This document shows, one piece after another, positions 15,069 through 22,920 of a DNA stretch of 64,000 bases; position 1 is the first letter of the stretch, and every line of letters begins with the position of its first letter. The position numbers and the translations under genes are program-made. A model generated the notes under the pieces. The model saw nothing but the letters and a program-made list of their open reading frames with translations. It made no database searches and was not told where the DNA came from. The stretch comes from Glycomyces sp. NRRL B-16210 (lineage in GTDB: Bacteria; Actinomycetota; Actinomycetes; Mycobacteriales; Micromonosporaceae): NCBI RefSeq assembly GCF_000719515.1, contig NZ_JOGR01000010.1, positions 434,001-498,000 on the forward strand. Direction: 5' to 3'.

Positions 15069-15901
15069 AGGGCGTCGGCTTCCAGTTCCCTCGCGCGAGA
15101 GGCGGCGCCCCGGTTGCCGGCGCTCGGGATCACCAGCGGCGTCCCGGTCTCGGGGTCGTCGATGATGCGGCACGGCAGGTCGAAGACCTGGTCGACCATG
15201 GCGGCGGTGACGATCTCGGCCGGCGGGCCCTCGGCGACGATGTCGCCCTCGCGCATCGCGATGAGGTGCGTGGCGTAGCGCGCGGCCTGGTTGAGGTCGT
15301 GGAGCACCGCCACGAGGGTCCGGCCCTCCTGGTGGAGCTTCGCGCACAGGTCGAGGACCTCGATCTGGTGCGTGATGTCGAGGAACGTGGTCGGCTCGTC
15401 GAGCAGCAGCAGCGGCGTCTGCTGCGCGAGGACCATCGCGATCCACACCCGCTGGCGCTGGCCGCCCGAGAGCTCGTCGACCCCCCTCGCGCCCAGCTCG
15501 GTGATGTCGGTGGCGGCCATGGCCTCGGCCACGACCCGCTCGTCCTCGGCCGACCACTGCCGCAGGATGCCCTGGTGCGGGTAGCGTCCGCGCGCGACCA
15601 GGTCGGCGACGGTGATGCCGTCGGGCGCGATCGGCGACTGCGGCAGCAGCCCGAGGCGGCGGGCGACGGCCCGGGTCGGCTGGGTGTGGATGTCCCGGCC
15701 GTCGAGCAGGACCTGCCCGGCGGTGGGTTTGAGCATCCGCGCCAAGGCCTTCAGCAGGGTGGACTTGCCGCAGGCGTTCGGGCCGAGGATCACGGTGAAC
15801 TCCCCTTCGGGGATGTCCACGCTCAGGCCCTCGCTGATGGCCACGCGGCCGTACCCGATCGTGGCGTCCTCGACGATCAATGGGCTTTGCGAGTCGGTCA
15901 C
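15050..15901 (-). CDS. Iron-siderophore ABC transporter ATP-binding protein
   Basis: A 283-residue FepC-type ATPase that drives ferric-siderophore import from the inner face of the membrane. Walker A GPNACGKST is at 40-48, the Q-loop glutamine near 88, the signature LSGGQ at 144-148, Walker B LLLLDEP at 164-170 and the switch histidine H201. The GTG at 15901 overlaps the stop of the upstream permease (GTGA), making it the third gene of a coupled operon controlled by the iron box at 18091. Its 3' end has been partly duplicated downstream. Confidence 0.93.
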   Translation of the reverse strand: MTDSQSPLIVEDATIGYGRVAISEGLSVDIPEGEFTVILGPNACGKSTLLKALARMLKPTAGQVLLDGRDIHTQPTRAVARRLGLLPQSPIAPDGITVADLVARGRYPHQGILRQWSAEDERVVAEAMAATDITELGARGVDELSGGQRQRVWIAMVLAQQTPLLLLDEPTTFLDITHQIEVLDLCAKLHQEGRTLVAVLHDLNQAARYATHLIAMREGDIVAEGPPAEIVTAAMVDQVFDLPCRIIDDPETGTPLVIPSAGNRGAASRARELEADALVKDLV

Positions 15902-16971
15902 GACAGGACCCCCTTCTTGCGGTGAGCGATGAGCAGCCAGATGAGGTAGGCGCCGCCGACGACGCCGGTGACGACCCCGGTCGGCAGTTGGCGGCCGGCG
16001 ATCCCGGCCACGGCCACCGCGTCGGCGGCGGTCACGATGAGCGCGCCGCAGATCGCCGCGCACGTGAAGCTGCGGGCCGAACCGGTCAGCCGGGCGGCGA
16101 TGTGCGGGGCCGCGAGCGCGACGAACGCGAGCGGCCCGGCCACGGCGACCGCCCCGGCGGTGAGCACCGAGGCGGTGACGAGCGCGATGACGCGGGTGGC
16201 GCCGACGCGGACCCCCAGGCCGGTCGCGGAGGCCTCGCCGAGGCGCAGCGCGTCCATGCCGCGGAAGAGGAACACGATCACCAGCGTCCCGGCGCCCAGC
16301 ACGATGGCGACCGTCGCGGCCTGCTTCCAGTCGCGCCCGGCGAGGTCGCCGGTGAGCCAGTAGATCGCGCGGAACGCGTCGATGATGGAGGTGCGGGTGA
16401 GCAGGTAGCCGTTGATGCCCGCGAGGATCGCGGCGGTGCCGATGCCGATGAGCACCAGGCGGTAGCCCGAGGGGTCCCCGCCGCGCGTGAGCGTCCAGAT
16501 GAACAGGCCGGTGACGAGCGCGCCGACGGCGGCGAAGGCGGTGGTGACCTCGGCCGAGGCGCCGGTGACGATGATCGCGACCAGCGCGCCGGAGGTCGCG
16601 CCCTGGGTCAGGCCGAGGATGTCGGGGCTGCCGAGGGCGTTGCGCGTCAGGTTCTGGAACAGCGCCCCGGCCAGGCCCATGCACGCGCCGACGGCGAGCC
16701 CGGTCGCCAGGCGCGGCAGGCGCAGCGTCCACACGATGTACTCGTCGCCCTTCGTGCCCTCGTGGATCAGCGCGGCCCACAGCCGGTCCAGGCCGATCGG
16801 GGTCGAACCGGTCGCGGCCGACCACACGGCGACGGCGACGAGCACCGCGAAAGAGCCGGCGACGGCCACAAATACGCGATGGCGCACCCGGATCGAGAAG
16901 CCGCCCACGCGGAGGGACGTGGAACGCCCGGCCTCCCTCGGGGCGCGCAGCGGCGAGGACAACGCGCTCAC
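15898..16971 (-). CDS. FecCD-type siderophore permease 2
   Basis: A 357-residue permease with about ten membrane helices of the BtuC/FecCD family, forming half of the siderophore channel. Typical segments are LRLPRLATGLAVGACMGLAG, ALFQNLTRNALGSPDILG and GPLAFVALAAPHIAARLTG. The GTG at 16971 overlaps the stop of the first permease; longer frames upstream read through that gene. It works as a heterodimer with the preceding permease and the ATPase that follows. Confidence 0.93.
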   Translation of the reverse strand: MSALSSPLRAPREAGRSTSLRVGGFSIRVRHRVFVAVAGSFAVLVAVAVWSAATGSTPIGLDRLWAALIHEGTKGDEYIVWTLRLPRLATGLAVGACMGLAGALFQNLTRNALGSPDILGLTQGATSGALVAIIVTGASAEVTTAFAAVGALVTGLFIWTLTRGGDPSGYRLVLIGIGTAAILAGINGYLLTRTSIIDAFRAIYWLTGDLAGRDWKQAATVAIVLGAGTLVIVFLFRGMDALRLGEASATGLGVRVGATRVIALVTASVLTAGAVAVAGPLAFVALAAPHIAARLTGSARSFTCAAICGALIVTAADAVAVAGIAGRQLPTGVVTGVVGGAYLIWLLIAHRKKGVLS

Positions 16972-18059
16972 AGCCTGGCCACCTTCCTGCGGCTGACGAG
17001 ATAGAGGAAGAACGGGCCGCCGGCGACGGCGCAGACGATGCCGACCTGCACTTCGCTGGGGCGGCCGACGACGCGGCCGAGCACGTCGGCGGCGAGCAGG
17101 AACGCCGCGCCGGTCAGCGTCGAGTACGGCAGGACCCACTTCTGGTCGGGGCCGGTGAAGAACCGCACCACGTGCGGGACGACCAGGCCCACGAACACGA
17201 TCGGGCCGCACACGGCCGTGGCCGTCCCGGCCAGGACCGTGATGACCGCGATCCCCACGACGCGCAGCACCCGCGGGTCCACGCCCAGGCCCGTCGCCGT
17301 CGCGTCCCCGAGCGCGAGCGCGTTCAGCGGGCGGGCCAGGAGGATCCCGGCGGTCGCGGCCACGGCGATGATCGAGGCCACCAGCAGCGTCGGGGCCACA
17401 TGGGCGTTCACGAGCGAGCCGACCGACCAGAACCGCATCTGGTCGAGCGTCGCGGCGTTCATGAGCTGGATCGCCGAGACGTAGGCGTACCCGGCGGCCG
17501 TGACCGCCGCGCCCGCCAGCGCGAGCCGCGCGGGGGTCGCGCTCGCGGCCCCGGCGATGAGGTAGACGGCGACCGAGGCGGCCCCGGCTCCGGCGAAGGC
17601 GAAGAGGATGGTCTGGGTGAAACCGAAGGAGCCCAGGAAGAACGAGGCGGTGACGACCGCGGCGGCCGCGCCGGTGTTGACGCCGAGCAGGCCCGGGTCG
17701 GCCAGGGGGTTGCGGGTCATCGCCTGCATGAGCGCCCCGGCGAGGCCGAGCGCGGCGCCGGCGGCGATGCCGAGGACGGTGCGGGGTACGCGCAGTTCGG
17801 TGACGACGGGGTAGGCGTCCGAGGCGGGGTCGTTCAGTCCTGCGAGGACCTCGTCGAAGCTCATCGGGCGGGCGCCCACGGCGATGCTGAGGACGGCCAG
17901 GGCCGCGATGACGGCGAGGAGGGCGAGCAGTCCCGCGAGCAGGCGGGCGACGCGGCGGCCGTTCCGGGGGCGGTGTATCGGTTCGCTTGTGTCGCTTGCG
18001 GATTGGTTGTCCGCGGGGTGCGGTGGGGCCGCATCCATGGCGCGGTGGGCGGTTGACAA
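16968..18059 (-). CDS. FecCD-type siderophore permease 1
   Basis: A 363-residue FecCD-family permease, the first gene of the uptake operon. A hydrophilic N-terminal tail of about 35 residues precedes the first helix. LRVPRTVLGIAAGAALGLAG, ALMQAMTRNPLADPGLLG and GPIVFVGLVVPHVVRFFTG mark the family. The start is TTG at 18059, because CGGAG lies just upstream at a suitable distance; an ATG seven codons in has no ribosome-binding site. Transcription should fall when iron is plentiful through the iron box immediately upstream. Confidence 0.92.
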   Translation of the reverse strand: MSTAHRAMDAAPPHPADNQSASDTSEPIHRPRNGRRVARLLAGLLALLAVIAALAVLSIAVGARPMSFDEVLAGLNDPASDAYPVVTELRVPRTVLGIAAGAALGLAGALMQAMTRNPLADPGLLGVNTGAAAAVVTASFFLGSFGFTQTILFAFAGAGAASVAVYLIAGAASATPARLALAGAAVTAAGYAYVSAIQLMNAATLDQMRFWSVGSLVNAHVAPTLLVASIIAVAATAGILLARPLNALALGDATATGLGVDPRVLRVVGIAVITVLAGTATAVCGPIVFVGLVVPHVVRFFTGPDQKWVLPYSTLTGAAFLLAADVLGRVVGRPSEVQVGIVCAVAGGPFFLYLVSRRKVARL

Positions 18060-18090
18060 GTGCGGACTCCGGAGGGATAGCGACAGCAGT

Positions 18091-18109
18091 TTTGTTTAGG
18101 CTAACCTAA
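18091..18109. promoter_or_regulatory. DtxR/IdeR iron box
   Basis: The 19-mer at this position matches the published IdeR/DtxR consensus (TTAGGTTAGGCTAACCTAA) at 17 of 19 places. It lies between the permease operon and the first binding-protein gene, so one site may repress both directions when Fe2+ is bound. Confidence 0.9.
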
Positions 18110-18154
18110 CCTCATCGCCCCTGCCAATGCCGTCGCCCCCCGAAGGAGTTCGCC

Positions 18155-19183
18155 GTGCCACTGCGCACCGCCCCCGCCCTGACCCGCCGCCGCCTCCTCG
18201 CCGCCACCGGCGGCCTCGGCGCCGCCTCCGCGCTCGCCGCCTGCGGCACCGGGCCCGAGGCCCCGGCGACGGAGGGCGACCCCGACTCCGGGCCGTTCTC
18301 GTTCACCGACGACCGCGACCAGACCGCGGTCGAGTTCGACCACACCCCTTCGGTGGTGGTCGCCTTCACCGGGCTCGCGGCGGCGCTCTACGACTACGGC
18401 GTCGAGGTCGCGGCCGTCTTCGGGCCCACCACGCTCGCCGACGGCGCGCCCGACATGCAGGCCGGGCGGCTGCCGGTCGACGAGCTGACCGTCCTGGGCA
18501 ACGTGTGGGGCGAGTTCGACGTCGAGGCCTACGCGCAGCTCGGGCCGCAGCTCCTCGTCTCGCACTACTACGAGGGCTACGACCTGTGGTTCATCCCCGA
18601 AGAGCGCCTCGACGAGATCGAAGGGCTGGCACCCGGCATCGGCATCGAGGTCTCGCAGCCGACGCTCGACCAGATCATCGACCGCCACGCCGCGCTCGCG
18701 GTCGCACTCGGCGCCGACCTGGGCTCGGACGCGAACGTGGAGGGCGTCGAGCGCTTCGGCGCCGCCGCCGGGGCGGTGGCCGCCGCGGTCGCGGACAAGC
18801 CGCTCAAGGCGCTGGCGGTCGGCGCCCGCGCGGACGGGCTCTACATCGCCAACCCCGCCGCTTTCAACCTGCTCGCCAAGGGAGTCGAGCTGGGCGTGGA
18901 CTTCGTGGTGCCCGAGTCGCCCGACTCGGACGGGTACTGGGAGCCGCTGTCGTGGGAGAACGCGAGCAGGTACGGGGCGGACCTGATCTTCCTCGACGAG
19001 CGCACGGGCAACCTCCAGCCCGAGGAGCTGGCGGACTTCCCGACGTGGACGAGCCTGCCCGCGGTCGCCGAGGGCCAGGTCTACGGCTGGAACGCCGAGC
19101 CGGTGTACTCGCACGTCGGCGGCGCGATCGAGCTGGAGAAGATCGCCGCGCCCCTGGAGGCGGCCCGGCCGCTCGAAGGGTGA
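18155..19183 (+). CDS. Siderophore-binding lipoprotein 1
   Basis: A 342-residue substrate-binding protein of the periplasmic-binding FepB/FhuD class. A Tat-type start (TRRRLL at 10-15) runs into a lipobox, LAAC, with C30 as the lipid anchor. The mature part has the two-lobe pattern, including VVAFTGLAAALYDYG and NVWGEFDVEAY. The GTG start has GAAGGAG 9 nt upstream. It diverges from its transporter operon across an iron box. It is clearly paralogous to the next gene. Confidence 0.9.
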   Translation: MPLRTAPALTRRRLLAATGGLGAASALAACGTGPEAPATEGDPDSGPFSFTDDRDQTAVEFDHTPSVVVAFTGLAAALYDYGVEVAAVFGPTTLADGAPDMQAGRLPVDELTVLGNVWGEFDVEAYAQLGPQLLVSHYYEGYDLWFIPEERLDEIEGLAPGIGIEVSQPTLDQIIDRHAALAVALGADLGSDANVEGVERFGAAAGAVAAAVADKPLKALAVGARADGLYIANPAAFNLLAKGVELGVDFVVPESPDSDGYWEPLSWENASRYGADLIFLDERTGNLQPEELADFPTWTSLPAVAEGQVYGWNAEPVYSHVGGAIELEKIAAPLEAARPLEG

Positions 19184-19234
19184 AGCGCGGCAGTGGCTGA
19201 CGCCACGTGACGGGGCCGGTCCGGCAACCCGCGG

Positions 19235-19253
19235 TTTGATTAGGCTAGCCTAA
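19235..19253. promoter_or_regulatory. DtxR/IdeR iron box
   Basis: This 19-mer agrees with the iron-box consensus at 16 of 19 positions and lies 90 bp upstream of the second binding-protein gene, giving that gene its own iron control. Confidence 0.85.
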
Positions 19254-19342
19254 CCTGAGTTCGGCCGGGCCGCTGCGATCCGACCGCCTACCGGTTCCGA
19301 CCGTCCTTCACGAAGACCACCCCTCCCGATTAGGAGACACAC

Positions 19343-20377
19343 ATGGCTTTCGACGCCGACAGCGTCAAGATCGGCCGCCGCGGCCTGCTCGCGGGCGGCG
19401 GCGCCCTCGGACTCACCGGAGTGCTCGCCGCGTGCGGCACCGACGACGGCGACGACGCCGACGGCGGATCGGGCGGCTCCTGGTCCTTCACCGACGACAG
19501 CGGCGCCACCGTCGAACTCGACGCCGTGCCCACCAAGATCGTCGCCTTCACCGGACTCGCCGCCGCCATCCACGACTTCGGCATCACCCCCACCGGCGTC
19601 TTCGGGCCGACGGTCAACGAGGACGGCAGCGCCACCACCCAGGCCGGGAACCTGCCGGTCGGCGACATCGAGATCATCGGCAACTCCTGGGGCGAGTTCG
19701 ACCTCGAGGCGTACGTGACCCTCGAACCGCAGATCATCGCCACCCACTTCTTCCGCGACCCGTCCTCGCTGTGGTACGTGCCCGAGGAGCGCGCCGACGA
19801 GATCACCGACCTCGCCGAGCCCGTGCTGCTCGCCGCCGACGACGGCGAGAGCCACCTCGGCGACGTGATCGAGCGCCACGCCGCCTTCGCCGAGAGCCTC
19901 GGCGCCGACCTCGAATCCGAGGAGAACCTCGCCGCCAAGGAGCGCTACGACGCCGCCGTCGCCGCCCTCCAGGAGGCGGTGGCCGACAACCCCGTCACCG
20001 TCCTGGCCTGCTCGGCCGCGGCCGACTTCTTCTGGGTCTCCAACCCCGAGAGCTACCCGGACCTGCGGCTGTTCACAAGCCTCGGGCTCGAGGTCATCGT
20101 GCCCGAGAACCCCGACGTGGAGGGCGGCTCGTACTTCGAGAACCTCTCGTGGGAGAACGTCGACACCTACCAGGCCGACGTGCTGCTGCTCGACTCGCGC
20201 GAGGTGGCCATCCAGCCCGACGCGCTGGCCGAGTTCCCCACCTGGAACGCGCTCCCGGCCGTCCAGGAGGGGCAGATCGTCGGCTGGAACTCCGAGCCGA
20301 CGTTCTCGTACGCGGGCTCGGCGCCGCACATCGAGGCCCTCGCCGAGGCGATCTCGAACGCCAAGAAGCTCATCTGA
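19343..20377 (+). CDS. Siderophore-binding lipoprotein 2
   Basis: A 344-residue paralogue of the preceding binding protein. The Tat-like GRRGLL at 11-16 is followed by a lipobox with C31 and a Gly/Asp-rich linker. Shared segments include FTGLAAAIHDFG, SWGEFDLEAYV and LSWENV. It has its own iron box and a GGAG ribosome-binding site 8 nt before the ATG, so it can be expressed alone. With only one transporter in the locus, both proteins probably feed the same permeases with different ferric siderophores. Confidence 0.9.
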   Translation: MAFDADSVKIGRRGLLAGGGALGLTGVLAACGTDDGDDADGGSGGSWSFTDDSGATVELDAVPTKIVAFTGLAAAIHDFGITPTGVFGPTVNEDGSATTQAGNLPVGDIEIIGNSWGEFDLEAYVTLEPQIIATHFFRDPSSLWYVPEERADEITDLAEPVLLAADDGESHLGDVIERHAAFAESLGADLESEENLAAKERYDAAVAALQEAVADNPVTVLACSAAADFFWVSNPESYPDLRLFTSLGLEVIVPENPDVEGGSYFENLSWENVDTYQADVLLLDSREVAIQPDALAEFPTWNALPAVQEGQIVGWNSEPTFSYAGSAPHIEALAEAISNAKKLI

Positions 20378-20405
20378 AGGCCCACAACTGAATAATGCAA
20401 AGTGA

Positions 20406-20441
20406 GAAGGGGCGGGACCGCCAGCCGGGTCCCGCCCCTTC
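20406..20441. terminator. Bidirectional GC-rich hairpin
   Basis: GAAGGGGCGGGACC pairs perfectly with GGTCCCGCCCCTTC (14 bp, 8-nt loop). It lies between the convergent binding-protein and nuclease genes. Confidence 0.85.
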
Positions 20442-20467
20442 GTTGCCGCCCGCGCCGGGCTTCGCGG

Positions 20468-22708
20468 CTAGCGCAGGCGGAGGGTGACGACCTCGGGGTC
20501 GTGGTCGGAGACGCCGTAGGCGCCGTAGGCGGGCTCCTCGCCGAACGCGTACGCGTCGGCGGGGTAATCGGAGTTGAGGTGCGCCGACACCGCCGACTCG
20601 ACCTTCCGCAGCAGGTGCGGAGAGGCCCAGAGCTGGTCGATCGTCTGCGCCTGGCCCATGAAGGTGTAGGAGTAGGCGGCCTCCGGGTGGGCCTCCAGCG
20701 AGAGGTCGTACAGGTTGGAGAGCCCCGAGTCCTCGTAAAGGCCGGCGAGCTGGTCGGACGGGCCGGTCCAGTCCCCCGCGATGGTCTGCCCCTCGGCGAA
20801 CGGGTCGTCCGGGCGCGGGAAGACGTTGAGGTCCCCGCCGGCCAGGATGTTCGCCTTGCGGTCGTGATCGAGGATCGCGGCGCTGATCGCGGCCAGGTAG
20901 TTCGCCTGCTCGGTGCGGTGCAGCACCCGCGAGTCCGGGCCCGAGGAGAAGTGGTTGTTGATCAGGTAGATCTCCTCGGTCTTCTTGCCGCGGGCGTCCT
21001 TGAGGTGGAACTTGGCCACCTGGGAGGGGCGGCTGAACACGTCGAAGCCGTTGCAGGCGAACACGCCCGAGTTCGTGCACTGCTCGACCACCGCGTCCGG
21101 CAGAGCAGCGTTGAGCGCCTTGGGGTTCTCCACGTCGGCGTTGATCGCGTCGGGCTCGGTCGGGTAGTCCACCTCCGGGCTCGAACCGAAGACCGGGTCC
21201 CAGTGCTTCACCTTGGACGGTTCGGCGAGCTTGGGCTGGTAGAGGAAACCGGTCATGATGCCGCGGGTGTCGGCCGAGTCGAGGTCGCCGAGCGCCTTGT
21301 AGGTGGGGCCCCCGTACTCGGCGATGAGGAGCGCCAGTTCCTGGAGCGAGTCGGGCGCGCCGTCGCTGTGCTCGTTGGCCTCGCCGGTGTTGACCAGGTC
21401 GCAGACCAGGCGGTCCTCGCCGAGGTCCGAACGCTTGGTCCACTTCGGATTGACCGAGCACACGTCCTGCGCCTCGCCCTCCTGGGTCATGAGGATCGCC
21501 GGGCTGTGCAGGTCGTCCACGATCTGCGCGGCCTCGCGCTCCATGCGCGCCTCGTACTCCTCGTACGTGGCGGGCACGTAGTCGAAGGGCGGGTTGACGT
21601 TCCCTTCGGGGTCCTCGGGGTCCACGCAGCCCTCGTCGCCTTCGAAGTCGCACTCGGAGTTCGGGTTGTCGCGCGTGTCGTAGAGGTTCTCGATGTTGTA
21701 CGAGCCGATCGCGACCTCGTGGCGGCCGGCCGGCTCGACCGGGTTGTTCGCCGCCGGCTCCAATCCGCCTTCGAGCACCAGGTTCTCGGCGACCTCGACG
21801 GTGTACTTCGCGTACGAGAGGTAGACGCCGCCGGTGGCGGCCTCGGTGATGACGTCGAAGGTCTTGGCCGGGGCGATGATCGAGTCCAAAGTGCCCTCGG
21901 TCGCGCGGATGCCCAAGTCCCCCAGGACGAACAGGTAGCCGTTGCCGTCGTCGAAGGCGCCCTCGACGGTGTCGAGCGGGTGCGCGTCGCGGAAGGCGCG
22001 GGCGGCGTAGCCGTCCTGCTGGGCCGCCGCGGCGTCGCCGCGCATGGCCCAGACCTCGCCGCCGGTGGAGGCGTACACGTCGCGCCCGGCGGTGACCACC
22101 GAGTCGGCCGGGACGGTCATCTGCATCCCGAGGTGGCGGCGGAAGTACTCGGTGGACGCGGTCTTGTCGTCGGGCGGGTCGATCTCCACCGAGGCGACCT
22201 CGGCGAGCGGGTCGAGCCCGGTCGCGACCACGTCGTACACATAGGCGGAGCCGCCGCTGAACTGGGTGTTCCCGTAGTAGTCGCCGACGACGGCGCGCAC
22301 CACGATCTCCTCGCCCACGCTCACGGTCCAGTTCGCGCCCAGCTCGGCCTGCGCGGGCGAGCCTTCGAGGGTGCGGACGGTCGTGAACTGGTTGTTGAAC
22401 ACGAAGATCCCGTCCGAGGAGAGCGGGTCGCCGTCGGTGGCGCCCTCGCGCTCCTGGAGGAAGAAGCCCCGGTTGCCCGCCGGGTCCAGGGTCTCCTGGG
22501 TGACCACGCCCTGCACGTAGACCGTCTCGCCGGCCAACGGGGAAGAGAAGTCGGTGTCGCCGTCGGCGATCGCGCCCTGCACCTCTCCGATGTGGACGAT
22601 GTCGATGCCAGTCTGGGCCTGGGCCGCGAACGCGAAGCCGGAGGCGCCGATGACCGCCGCGGCCGCTGTCGCCGCCGCGAGGCGGGCGCGTCGTCTGAGG
22701 GACTGCAC
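20468..22708 (-). CDS. Secreted endonuclease/exonuclease/phosphatase-family nuclease (ExeM/NucH-like)
   Basis: A 746-residue secreted nuclease that should degrade extracellular DNA for phosphate or nutrients. The Sec signal has basic residues (SLRRRARL), a hydrophobic stretch and a probable cut after AQA at about residue 32. An OB-fold-like domain follows (VYVQGVVTQ, GFFLQE). The C-terminal half is the EEP catalytic domain, with GSYNIENLYDTRDN, ILAGGDLNVFPRPDD and VSDHDPEVV carrying the metal and catalytic residues. The GTG at 22708 is preceded by GGAG; a longer frame has no signal at its start. The gene stands alone between terminators. Confidence 0.87.
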   Translation of the reverse strand: MQSLRRRARLAAATAAAAVIGASGFAFAAQAQTGIDIVHIGEVQGAIADGDTDFSSPLAGETVYVQGVVTQETLDPAGNRGFFLQEREGATDGDPLSSDGIFVFNNQFTTVRTLEGSPAQAELGANWTVSVGEEIVVRAVVGDYYGNTQFSGGSAYVYDVVATGLDPLAEVASVEIDPPDDKTASTEYFRRHLGMQMTVPADSVVTAGRDVYASTGGEVWAMRGDAAAAQQDGYAARAFRDAHPLDTVEGAFDDGNGYLFVLGDLGIRATEGTLDSIIAPAKTFDVITEAATGGVYLSYAKYTVEVAENLVLEGGLEPAANNPVEPAGRHEVAIGSYNIENLYDTRDNPNSECDFEGDEGCVDPEDPEGNVNPPFDYVPATYEEYEARMEREAAQIVDDLHSPAILMTQEGEAQDVCSVNPKWTKRSDLGEDRLVCDLVNTGEANEHSDGAPDSLQELALLIAEYGGPTYKALGDLDSADTRGIMTGFLYQPKLAEPSKVKHWDPVFGSSPEVDYPTEPDAINADVENPKALNAALPDAVVEQCTNSGVFACNGFDVFSRPSQVAKFHLKDARGKKTEEIYLINNHFSSGPDSRVLHRTEQANYLAAISAAILDHDRKANILAGGDLNVFPRPDDPFAEGQTIAGDWTGPSDQLAGLYEDSGLSNLYDLSLEAHPEAAYSYTFMGQAQTIDQLWASPHLLRKVESAVSAHLNSDYPADAYAFGEEPAYGAYGVSDHDPEVVTLRLR

Positions 22709-22870
22709 GGGGGAAGCTCCAATGCTCGTCGCAATGCCTGGTGATGGTGCCCCGCTGCGCGAAAGGCAGGATGATGGGGCGGCCTCCACTCAACCGCACC
22801 GCCGGGACGAATGCAAGGCTTCCGGATGAATTCCTCGTATCATCCCATGTCTACCTGGAGCCGGACATGA

Positions 22871-22904
22871 CGAAGGCGGGGCCCTGGGAGCAGCCCCGCC
22901 TTCG
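22871..22904. terminator. Hairpin after the PL11 lyase gene
   Basis: CGAAGGCGGGGC and GCCCCGCCTTCG form a perfect 12-bp stem with a 10-nt loop, 17 bp past the stop of the lyase gene. Confidence 0.8.
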
Positions 22905-22920
22905 CGTCCGTGGCGGCCGG

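Noticed and set aside
20370..22799. About 800-codon open frames overlapping the secreted nuclease gene
   Set aside because: Only the frame called as the nuclease has a signal peptide and catalytic motifs; the others are shadows caused by high GC.
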